From: Streptosporangium sp040640155
Lineage (GTDB): Bacteria > Actinomycetota > Actinomycetes > Streptosporangiales > Streptosporangiaceae
NCBI RefSeq assembly: GCF_040640155.1
Contig: NZ_JBFABE010000001.1
Location: 1-64,000, forward strand
DNA: 64,000 bases
Direction of reading: 5' to 3'
Under the pieces are notes generated by a model. It was not told where the DNA came from. It saw only the letters and a program-made list of their open reading frames with translations, and did no database searches. Positions 45,827 to 53,708 of this stretch are shown here, one piece after another. A program made the position numbers and the translations under genes. Each line of letters begins with the position of its first letter. Position 1 is the stretch's first letter.

Positions 45827-45887
45827 CCCTGCCGGTGGGGGGCCCTCCCCGCGGGGCGCCTGCGGGGAGGGCCCCCCACCGGCAGGG
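45827..45887. terminator. Perfect 26-bp hairpin, bidirectional terminator
   Basis: Two exact 26-base arms (starting CCCTGCCGGTGGGGGG) flank a nine-base loop. On the minus strand it is followed by TTTTT, so it is a strong intrinsic terminator for the acidic-protein gene at 45929-46261. It also lies 36 bp past the photolyase stop. Confidence 0.92.
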
Positions 45888-45928
45888 CGGCGGGGGGCGG
45901 GCCGGTGAGGCCCGGTGGCGCGAGGTGG

Positions 45929-46261
45929 CTAGTGCTGGTGGTCGTCCTCTTCGTCGTCCTCGTCGGAGGGGCCGTCCGAGGGCTCGACGCCCAGCACGGC
46001 CTCGCGGGGCTCGATCTGGTCGACGTGCTCGATCAGCCCCAGCACGTGGTCCGGCTCGATCAACCACTGCAGCGCGGTGGCACCGGTCTCGTCGGTCGAG
46101 ACGAGCTCGGCCTGTTCCTTGCGCTCGTCGTCGTCCAGATCCGCGTCGGGGTGGTTGACCTCTTTCAGCGCGGCCGCCTGCAGGGCGGCGATGTCCTGCA
46201 CCTCGACGGTCAGTTCAACGGTAAGACGCAGATAGCGTTCGGTGCCCGATTCATCACTCAT
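45929..46261 (-). CDS. Small acidic hypothetical protein
   Basis: The 110-residue protein has no signal or membrane segment. It starts with a beta-strand (YLRLTVELTVEVQDIAALQ), a helical middle, and a very acidic His-ended tail (SDGPSDEDDEEDDHQH). I do not recognise the family. A TAGGAT -10 box seven bases before ATG 46261, with no ribosome site, suggests a leaderless transcript. It ends at the 26-bp hairpin and lies just downstream of ung on the same strand. Confidence 0.75.
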   Translation of the reverse strand: MSDESGTERYLRLTVELTVEVQDIAALQAAALKEVNHPDADLDDDERKEQAELVSTDETGATALQWLIEPDHVLGLIEHVDQIEPREAVLGVEPSDGPSDEDDEEDDHQH

Positions 46262-46268
46262 GGTGGAA

Positions 46269-46274
46269 ATCCTA
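46269..46274 (-). promoter_or_regulatory. -10 box of a probable leaderless gene (acidic protein)
   Basis: TAGGAT on the minus strand is separated by seven bases from the ATG at 46261; no ribosome-binding sequence lies between. Confidence 0.55.
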
Positions 46275-46298
46275 GTGCCTGGAGGAAGGCTAACCCGA

Positions 46299-46976
46299 CT
46301 AGGGGAGCTTCCACTCCACCGGGGTCGCGCCCTGCTGCTCGAGAAGCTCGTTCGTCCTGCTGAACGGGCGGGAGCCGAAGAAGCCGCTGCGGGCGGACAG
46401 GGGGCTGGGGTGGGCCGACTCGATGGCGGGCAGGTCGCCGAGCATCGGGCGCAGGGTGCGGGCGTCGCGTCCCCACAGGATCGACACCAGGGGCGTGCCG
46501 CGCGCGACGAGCGCCTCGATGGCCTGGGCGGTGATCTCCTCCCAGCCCTTGCCGCGGTGCGAGGCGGGCTTGCCCGGCATGACGGTGAGCACCCTGTTGA
46601 GCAGGAGCACGCCCTGCTCGGTCCAGGGGGTCAGGTCGCCGTTGCCCGGCATCGGGAGCCCGAGGTCCTCGGTGAGCTCCTTGTAGATGTTGCGCAGGCT
46701 GCCCGGGATCGGCTTCACGTCCGCGGCGACGGAGAAGCTCAGGCCGATCGGGTGGCCCGGGGTGGGGTAGGGGTCCTGCCCCACGATCAGCACCTTCACC
46801 TGGTCGAAGGGCTGCTGGAAGGCGCGGAGCACGTTGGCTCCGGAGGGGAGGTACTGCCGGCCTTCGGCCACCTCCCTCCGCAGGAACTCGCCCATTTCGG
46901 CGACCTTCTCGGAGACGGGTTCCAGGGCCTCGGCCCACCCGGCTTCCACGACTTCGTTCAAGGGACGTGCGGCCAT
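46299..46976 (-). CDS. ung: Uracil-DNA glycosylase (family 1)
   Basis: The 225-residue protein removes uracil from DNA in base excision repair. Motif A is VLIVGQDPYPTPGHP with catalytic Asp68. GLSFSV, the LLLNRVLTV core and the C-terminal AHPSPLSARSGFFGSRPF, holding the catalytic His and the DNA-intercalation loop, are all present. Length is normal for the family. TAGGGT lies six bases before the ATG with no ribosome site, so the transcript is likely leaderless. Confidence 0.96.
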   Translation of the reverse strand: MAARPLNEVVEAGWAEALEPVSEKVAEMGEFLRREVAEGRQYLPSGANVLRAFQQPFDQVKVLIVGQDPYPTPGHPIGLSFSVAADVKPIPGSLRNIYKELTEDLGLPMPGNGDLTPWTEQGVLLLNRVLTVMPGKPASHRGKGWEEITAQAIEALVARGTPLVSILWGRDARTLRPMLGDLPAIESAHPSPLSARSGFFGSRPFSRTNELLEQQGATPVEWKLP

Positions 46977-46982
46977 GGGGGG

Positions 46983-46988
46983 ACCCTA
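46983..46988 (-). promoter_or_regulatory. -10 box of ung (probable leaderless)
   Basis: TAGGGT on the minus strand, a six-base spacer of cytosines, then the ATG at 46976. Confidence 0.55.
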
Positions 46989-47057
46989 TCGAGGTTTGAG
47001 GCCCGGTACGGCGTGCCCCGTCGAATCGACGCGCCGTACCGGGCCTGCCCCTGTTAT

Positions 47058-47933
47058 CTATTTCACCGAGCCAGCCATCATCCCCTGAACGAAGTAGCGC
47101 TGGAAGGCGAAGAAAAGGATCAACGGGATGATCAGCGACAGGAAGGCTCCTGGCGCAAGAATGTCCACGTTGGTCCCGAATTGCCGCATTTGGGACTGGA
47201 GGGCCTTGGTCATCGGCTGGTTCTCGGGGTTGGCGAAGACCAGCGAGACGAGCAGGTCGTTCCAGACCCAGAGGAACTGGAAGATGCCGAGCGAGGCGAC
47301 CGCGGGCTTGGCCAGCGGGAACACCACGGTCGAGAAGATCTTCCACTCCCCGGCGCCGTCCATCCGCGCCGCCTCCAGCAGCGAGCGCGAGATGCCCGCG
47401 AAGAAGTTGCGGAGCAGGAAGATGGCGAAGGGAAGACCGAAGGCGACGTGGAAGAGCACCACGCTGACGATGGAGCCGAAGATCCCGGCCGACCCGTAGA
47501 GCTTGGCGATCGGGATCAGCGCGATCTGGGTCGGCACCACCAGCAGGCCGACCACGACCAGGAACAGCGCGTCCCGGCCGGGGAACTCCATCCAGGCGAA
47601 CGCGTACGCCGCCATGGCGGCGATGCCGATCACCAGGACGGTCGAGGGCACCGTGATGAACACGGTGTTCCAGAACGACGCGGTGAACCCGGTGGCCAGC
47701 AGGTCGGAGTAGTTCTGCAGGGTGAGCTCGGCCGGCTTGGTGAGGACCGTCCACCAGCCGGTGGAGTTGTTGGCCGTCTCGTCCCGGATCGAGACGATGA
47801 ACAGGCCGAGCGTGGGGACCAGCCAGAACAGGCCGATCACCACCAGCACCGCCTGGACGGCGCCGCCGCCGAGCCGGTCCACGATCCTGCCGAGGGTGCC
47901 GCGCCGCGGGGCGCCGAGGGTGGAGGTCGTCAC
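47058..47933 (-). CDS. Carbohydrate ABC transporter permease (MalG-like)
   Basis: This 291-residue inner-membrane protein has six membrane helices and the cytoplasmic EAA loop (LLEAARMDGAGEWKIFSTVV). It ends in the MalG-like FVQGMMAGSVK. It pairs with the upstream MalF-like permease to form the channel of a sugar importer. The GTG at 47933 has AGGAGGG seven bases upstream and overlaps the preceding stop (GTGA). No ATPase is encoded nearby; as in many actinomycetes a shared MsiK-type ATPase elsewhere is likely. Confidence 0.93.
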   Translation of the reverse strand: MTTSTLGAPRRGTLGRIVDRLGGGAVQAVLVVIGLFWLVPTLGLFIVSIRDETANNSTGWWTVLTKPAELTLQNYSDLLATGFTASFWNTVFITVPSTVLVIGIAAMAAYAFAWMEFPGRDALFLVVVGLLVVPTQIALIPIAKLYGSAGIFGSIVSVVLFHVAFGLPFAIFLLRNFFAGISRSLLEAARMDGAGEWKIFSTVVFPLAKPAVASLGIFQFLWVWNDLLVSLVFANPENQPMTKALQSQMRQFGTNVDILAPGAFLSLIIPLILFFAFQRYFVQGMMAGSVK

Positions 47934-49561
47934 TGGTTGTCCCTCCTGAACCGGCGGATGTTGAGAATCATGAACGGCAGGACGAGGATCAGCAGGAAGA
48001 TGGCCAGCGCGCTGCCCAGCCCCTGGTTGCCGCCTCCGCCGAACGAGACCCGCCACATCTCCAGCGCGATCACGTTGGCCTGTGGCTGCACCGATCCCGG
48101 GGCGATGACGAAGACCAGGTCGAAGACCTTCAGGGTGTTGATGATCATCGTGACGAACACCACGAGGAGCACCGGGGACAGCAGCGGTACGGTGATCTTC
48201 CGGAACACCTGCCACTCGGTGGCGCCGTCGATGCGGGCCGCCTCCAGCGCGTCGCGCGGGATGGCCGCGAGGCCGGCCGCGATCAGCACCATGGCGAACC
48301 CCGCCCACACCCAGATGAACGCGCCGATGATCGCCGGAGTGATCAGCGCCGGGCCCAGCCAGGGGATGCCGTTGAAGGCCGCCTGGAAGTTCGACTGCGG
48401 CAGCCGTACCCGGTAGTCGCCCGGGGCCAGCCCGGTGAAGCGGAAGGTCCCGTCGGCCTCGCTGGTGGCGGTGGCCTTGACGGCGCCGTTCTGCACCGCC
48501 TCGACCGTCACCCCGGCCAGGGCCTTCTCGGTGGCGTCCACCTGGTTGAGCGCGCCGCCGCCGCCCTGGGTGAAGTCCACCCAGACGGTGCCGGCCAGCT
48601 CGCCGGGACCGGGCTGCGCCGCCTTCGCTGTCGCGGCCGAGGCCACGTCGGCGGGCTTCACGCCCACCAGCGGGATGAGCACCGGCTGCCCGGCCTTGGC
48701 GGGCTGTCTGGTCACCACCGCGCCCTGCTCGGTGACGACGGGCGCCTGGTCGTTCTCCCTGGCGCGGGCGTCGGGGTAGGTCTGGCCCGAGCCGAAGAAG
48801 CCGGTCACCGTGGTGGCCACGGCGTTGGCCACGCCCCGGTCGGGGTCCTGCTCGTAGACCAGGCGGAAGATGACGCCCGAGGCCATCAGGGAGACGGCCA
48901 TCGGCATGAACACGATCAGCTTGAACGCGGTCGCCCAGCGGATCCGCTCGGTCAGCACCGCGAAGATCAGGCCGATCACGGTGACCAGGGCCGGGGCCAC
49001 CAGGACCCAGATCAGGTTGTTCCTGATCGTGGTCAGGGTGCCGGAGTCACTGAAGATCGTCGCGTAGTTCTCCACCCCGACGAAGGTCCCGCCGTCGGCG
49101 TCGTAGAGGCTGCGGAAGACGGAGTAGACGATCGGGTAGATCACCATCACCCCGAGCACGAGCGCGCCCGGCAGCAGGAACCACAGCGCCAGCCGTGGCG
49201 GCGGTCCCAGCCGGGAGGCCCCGGCGGGCACCACCGCCGGGGCGGCGGGCCCGGCCGTCGTGAGCTCGGGCCCGGCCGTCGCCTCCGGTACGGCCGGGTG
49301 ACCGGACCGCGTCTCCGTGCCCGGGGACGCGGAGCCGGGAGAACCCGGGGCGGGGGAGGCGGAGGCAGCGGAGCCGGGGGAGCCGGGGGAGCCGGGGGAA
49401 TCGGGGGAATCGGGGGCGGGGGACGGGGAGCCGGGGGCCGGCGGCGAGGCGCCGTCCGCCCGGGCGTCGTCCGGTCGGGTGTCGTGTGGTCCGGAGGAGG
49501 GACCGCGGGCGGCGTCGTCGCCGCCGCGCGGGCCCTGCGGGCCGTCCAACCTGTCGGTCAC
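47930..49561 (-). CDS. Carbohydrate ABC permease (MalF-like) with extracytoplasmic CnaB-like insert
   Basis: This 543-residue permease is far longer than the usual 300. Residues 1-120 are a Pro/Ser/Gly/Ala-rich cytoplasmic tail. Membrane helices begin at about 123 (LALWFLLPGALVLGVMVIY). After the third or fourth helix (about 255) comes an insertion of about 140 residues. It contains a beta-sandwich-like segment (ELAGTVWVDF, VTVEAVQNGAVKATATSEAD, GTFRFTGLAPGDYRVRLPQ) resembling CnaB/SpaA-type or carboxypeptidase-regulatory domains. The remaining helices and the EAA loop (ALEAARIDGATEWQVFRKI, about 440) follow. E. coli MalF has a periplasmic loop at the same place that contacts the binding protein, so this insert may do likewise. 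Confidence 0.92.
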   Translation of the reverse strand: MTDRLDGPQGPRGGDDAARGPSSGPHDTRPDDARADGASPPAPGSPSPAPDSPDSPGSPGSPGSAASASPAPGSPGSASPGTETRSGHPAVPEATAGPELTTAGPAAPAVVPAGASRLGPPPRLALWFLLPGALVLGVMVIYPIVYSVFRSLYDADGGTFVGVENYATIFSDSGTLTTIRNNLIWVLVAPALVTVIGLIFAVLTERIRWATAFKLIVFMPMAVSLMASGVIFRLVYEQDPDRGVANAVATTVTGFFGSGQTYPDARARENDQAPVVTEQGAVVTRQPAKAGQPVLIPLVGVKPADVASAATAKAAQPGPGELAGTVWVDFTQGGGGALNQVDATEKALAGVTVEAVQNGAVKATATSEADGTFRFTGLAPGDYRVRLPQSNFQAAFNGIPWLGPALITPAIIGAFIWVWAGFAMVLIAAGLAAIPRDALEAARIDGATEWQVFRKITVPLLSPVLLVVFVTMIINTLKVFDLVFVIAPGSVQPQANVIALEMWRVSFGGGGNQGLGSALAIFLLILVLPFMILNIRRFRRDNQ

Positions 49562-49573
49562 GGCCGCTCTCCC

Positions 49574-50905
49574 CTACTTCCAGGCCTTCTTGGCGTCGGC
49601 CTCGAGCTTGGCCTGGATGCCCTTGACGTCGGAGGGGTCGCGGACGAAGTCCTGCAGGTGCTTCCACTCGGCCTTGCCGTCGGTGCCGCCGAACGCGCTG
49701 GGCGCGAGGTCGGACATGTCGTAGCGGACGGTCTCACCGGCCGCGATGATCGTCTCGGCGAGCTTCTTGGTCAGCTCGTCCGGGTAGTTGTCCGGCGAGA
49801 CGTTGCGGTTGGGGGACAGGTAGCCGGGCAGCTTCGCCCAGACCTCGCCGCCCTCCTTGGAGGCGAGGAACTCCAGCAGCGCCATCGCGCCCTTGGAGTC
49901 CTTCAGCGCCACCGCGATGTCGCCGCCCAGCACGACCGGAGCGGTCTCGCCGGCCTTGGGGAACGGGAAGTACTTGGCCTCCTCGCCGAGCTTGGCGCCC
50001 GACTGCTCGGCCGTAACGCCCACGAAGTCCGCCTCGATGACCATGGCCGACTTGTCCTGGCCGTAGACCTGGGTCACACAGGTCGGGAAGTCGGTCTGCA
50101 GGGCGCCGGCCGAGCCGCCGAGCAGGAACTCCTTCTTGCCGACGAGCTGGGCGATCTTCTCCAGCGCGGTGGTGACGCTGGGGTCGGTCCACGGGATCTC
50201 GTGCTTGGAGAGCTTGGTGTAGTTCTCCGGGCCCGCGGTGGACAGGTAGACGTTCTCGAACAGGTCGGTCAGGGTCCAGCCGGAGGCGCCGCAGAGCGAG
50301 AACGGCGGGGTGCCGGAGTCGGCGATGGTCTGGGCGGTCTTGATCAGGTCGTCCCAGGTGGCCGGGGGCTGCGCGCCGGCGTCCTGGAAGGCCTGGTCGC
50401 GGTACCAGACGAGCGACTTGTGGGCCGCCTTGACCAGCACGCCGTAGGACTGGCCGCCGGCGGAGCCGAGCTCCTTCCAGTACGGGGTGTAATTCTCGTC
50501 GATCTGCGCCTGGACCTCGGCGGTCAGCGGCTTGAGCGCCTTCTGGTCGGCGTACTGCCCCACCAGGCCGGGCTGGGGGAGGATCGCGATGTCCGGCGGG
50601 GTGCCGCCCTGGATGCGCGGGCCGAGGTAGGCGCCGGTGTCCTCGCCGGTGGAGGCGTAGGTGACCTTGGCGCCGGTCTTCGCCTCGAAGGCCTGGAGCA
50701 CCTTCTGGAAGTTCTCCTGCTCGGCGCCGGTCCACTTGGCGGCGACCTCGACGGTCACGCCTTCGAGGGTCTTGGCGGCGGCCGGGGCGGACGAGGCGCC
50801 GCTCGCGGCCGGGGCCGGCGACGCGGGGGTCGCGGCCCCGCCGCCACACGCGGCGAGCGCCAGCGCCAGTCCCGCCGTCGTCACTGCGGGGATGGTTTTG
50901 CGCAT
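49574..50905 (-). CDS. Sugar-binding lipoprotein of an ABC importer (binding protein 1)
   Basis: The 443-residue protein has a lipoprotein signal with lipobox LAAC at about 17-20. A Ser/Ala/Pro linker follows, then a family-1-like solute-binding fold (FQKVLQAFEAKTGAKVTYAS, TPPDIAILPQPGLV, KAAHKSLVWYRDQAFQDAG). It captures a sugar or oligosaccharide and delivers it to the two permeases encoded directly downstream (12-bp gap). AGGAGG precedes the ATG. The sugar cannot be read from sequence. Confidence 0.93.
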   Translation of the reverse strand: MRKTIPAVTTAGLALALAACGGGAATPASPAPAASGASSAPAAAKTLEGVTVEVAAKWTGAEQENFQKVLQAFEAKTGAKVTYASTGEDTGAYLGPRIQGGTPPDIAILPQPGLVGQYADQKALKPLTAEVQAQIDENYTPYWKELGSAGGQSYGVLVKAAHKSLVWYRDQAFQDAGAQPPATWDDLIKTAQTIADSGTPPFSLCGASGWTLTDLFENVYLSTAGPENYTKLSKHEIPWTDPSVTTALEKIAQLVGKKEFLLGGSAGALQTDFPTCVTQVYGQDKSAMVIEADFVGVTAEQSGAKLGEEAKYFPFPKAGETAPVVLGGDIAVALKDSKGAMALLEFLASKEGGEVWAKLPGYLSPNRNVSPDNYPDELTKKLAETIIAAGETVRYDMSDLAPSAFGGTDGKAEWKHLQDFVRDPSDVKGIQAKLEADAKKAWK

Positions 50906-51030
50906 GCTGAACAGACCTCCTGGATTGCGTTCCCTCCGGCGGGGGGAGCCACCGGGCCGGGAACGGGTCGTACGGATCGCGATGGTGACGGTGGTGCTCG
51001 ACGTGCTCGTGACCGGGTCGGGCTGCGGGG

Positions 51031-51049
51031 CGCCGGGATCGTCCCGGCG
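51031..51049 (-). terminator. Hairpin between the two binding-protein genes
   Basis: CGCCGGGA-TCG-TCCCGGCG, a perfect 8-bp stem, directly follows the stop codon at 51050. It could partly end transcription or protect the upstream mRNA, altering the ratio of binding protein 2 to the rest. Confidence 0.55.
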
Positions 51050-52306
51050 TCACCGATCTCGGATGATCTCGTCGAGCTGGCCTTTCATGGAGGCGACGAC
51101 GTCGTCGCCGGACTCCTCGAAGGGTGGGGTGAGCGCGTTGGAGACCGCACTGGCGATCGCCAGGCTCACCTGTTCGTAGTTGGCGCTGGCGGGCCTGGGC
51201 CGAGCCGAGAGGATGCTCTGCTTCAGGACCGGCAGGTAGGGGAATCGTTCGATCAGCTCGGGGTCGTCGTACAGCTCGGCCCACACGGGCGGGAACGAGC
51301 CCTCGGTGAGCACCCGGCGCTGGTTCTCCAGGCTGGTGAAGTAGCGGATGAACTCCACGGCCGACTTCTGCCGCTTGGAGAAGGCGCTGACCGCGAGGTT
51401 GTACCCGCCGAGGGCACCGGTGCCCGGCCCGTTCGGGCCGGGCAGCCGGGTGACCGCGAACCGGTCCGCGACGAGCGAGTCGGTGGCCGGCCCGTACGCG
51501 TGCGGCCAGTTGCGGGCGAACGCCAGCCGGCCCTCCTGGAAGGCCAGCCGCGCCTCCTCCTCCTTGAAGGAGAGCGACTCGAGCGGGATCCACCCCTCCC
51601 GGAACCCGTTCACCAGGAAGTCCAGGCCGGCCTTGGCCTTGTCCACGTCCATGGTCACCTTGGTGCCGTCGGGGCTGAGGATCTGCCCGCCGGCCGACTG
51701 CACGGCCTCGGTGAAGTTGACGGTCAGGCCCTCGTAGGCGAGGAACTGCCCGGCGTAGCCGCCGATCCGGTGCTTGGCGTGCAGCGCGCGCGCCTGCTCG
51801 CGCAGCTCCTTCCAGGTCTTCGGCGGGGTGAACCCGTGCTTGGCCAGCAGGTCCTTGCGGTAGTAGAGCAGGCCGGCGTTGCTGGTGTACGGCACCGCCC
51901 AGAGCTTGCCCCGGTAGATGGCGGTGTCGACGACCGGGGGCAGGAACCGGCCGAGCGGGAACGTTCCCCGCTCCAGCGGCAGGATCCAGCCCGCGTCGGC
52001 GAACTCCGCCGTCCAGACCACGTCCAGTCCCAGCACGTCGTAGCGGTCGCTCCTCGCCTGGAGGTTGGCGACCATCTGCGCGCGCTGTTCGTCGGCCGCC
52101 TCGGGGAGTTCGAGCAGGGTCGCCCGCTCCTCGGGGTGGGCCTGGTTCCATCTGTCGAGCAGCGGCTGCAGGTAGGCGGTGGTGTCACGCCCGATCACCA
52201 GGGTGAAAGGGCCGCTCCCGCCGGTGTTCTCGACGGGTCGCGCGTCGGCCGCCGAGCAGCCGCTCAGGAGGAGCGCGGTGAGCGCGACGGGGATGAATCG
52301 GCGCAC
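51050..52306 (-). CDS. Sugar-binding lipoprotein of an ABC importer (binding protein 2)
   Basis: The 418-residue extracellular solute-binding protein has lipobox LSGC near residue 15-18 and a fold like ThuE/MalE-type trehalose-maltose receptors (YDVLGLDVVWTAEFADAGWI, WAVPYTSNAGLLYYRKDLL, WKELREQARAL). AGGAGG sits five bases before the GTG. It is the first gene of the leftward importer operon and differs strongly from binding protein 1. A disaccharide such as trehalose is plausible, given four trehalose genes in the window, but this is inference. Confidence 0.88.
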   Translation of the reverse strand: MRRFIPVALTALLLSGCSAADARPVENTGGSGPFTLVIGRDTTAYLQPLLDRWNQAHPEERATLLELPEAADEQRAQMVANLQARSDRYDVLGLDVVWTAEFADAGWILPLERGTFPLGRFLPPVVDTAIYRGKLWAVPYTSNAGLLYYRKDLLAKHGFTPPKTWKELREQARALHAKHRIGGYAGQFLAYEGLTVNFTEAVQSAGGQILSPDGTKVTMDVDKAKAGLDFLVNGFREGWIPLESLSFKEEEARLAFQEGRLAFARNWPHAYGPATDSLVADRFAVTRLPGPNGPGTGALGGYNLAVSAFSKRQKSAVEFIRYFTSLENQRRVLTEGSFPPVWAELYDDPELIERFPYLPVLKQSILSARPRPASANYEQVSLAIASAVSNALTPPFEESGDDVVASMKGQLDEIIRDR

Positions 52307-52358
52307 CGTTACCTCCTGATCTCCAGTTGGTTACATACGTGTTAGGTAGATGCATTCA

Positions 52359-52378
52359 TGTTATGCATAGCGGTAACA
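52359..52378. promoter_or_regulatory. Candidate operator region of the PadR gene / importer operon
   Basis: The 131-bp divergent region is A+T-rich and holds TGTTA-N10-TAACA (52359-52378) overlapping one of two ATGCAT palindromes (52350 and 52363). PadR regulators bind such ATGT/ACAT-like repeats, so autoregulation is plausible. Confidence 0.4.
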
Positions 52379-52437
52379 TCAGCGTCAACGGCTGGACACG
52401 TAACGCTCACGTAACGAGCTCTCCGAGGAGGTGGGGC

Positions 52438-52940
52438 GTGCGGCTGACGCTGCTGGCGCTCCTCGCGAAGGAACCTGCCCACGGGTACGAGCTCAAACAG
52501 GCACTTGAACAGATCTTCGGCAGCGCCTACCCTTCACCGAACATCGGGCAGATCTACGTCACGCTGGGCCGTCTGGAGAAGGACGGCCTGGTGCGCGCCG
52601 TGGGCGTCGAGCAGTCCAACCGGCCGAACAAGAAGGTCTACCACCTGACGGCCGAGGGCCGGGAGGCGCTCGGCACGTGGGTGGACGAGCCCTCGGAGGG
52701 CCCACGGGTCCGGGACGAGTTCTTCATGAAGCTCGTGCTGGCCCCGACGACCGGGATCGCCGACAGAACAGCGATGATCAACCGCCAGCGCCGTCACTAC
52801 CTCGGACTCATGCGTGACCTCAACGAACTCGCCGAACGGACCGACCCGGCCAACCGGGTCGCGCTGCTGCTCGTCGAGGGGGCCATGCTCCACCTCCAGG
52901 CCGACCTCGACTGGCTCGAACGCTGCCAGGAGGACCTGAG

Positions 52941-52944
<4 letters not shown>
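52438..52944 (+). CDS. PadR-family transcriptional regulator
   Basis: The 168-residue protein has the PadR winged helix (LTLLALLAKEPAHGYELKQA, IYVTLGRLEKDGLVRA, YHLTAEGREALGTWV). A C-terminal dimerisation helical part follows. The GTG at 52438 is fixed by a GAGGAGG site six bases upstream; upstream in-frame codons lack family similarity. Its stop overlaps the ABC ATPase GTG (GTGA). PadR genes coupled to ABC-FtsX pairs typically repress the transporter until a toxic compound or envelope stress appears. Confidence 0.93.
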
Positions 52945-53702
<758 letters not shown>

Positions 53703-53708
53703 CCCGCG

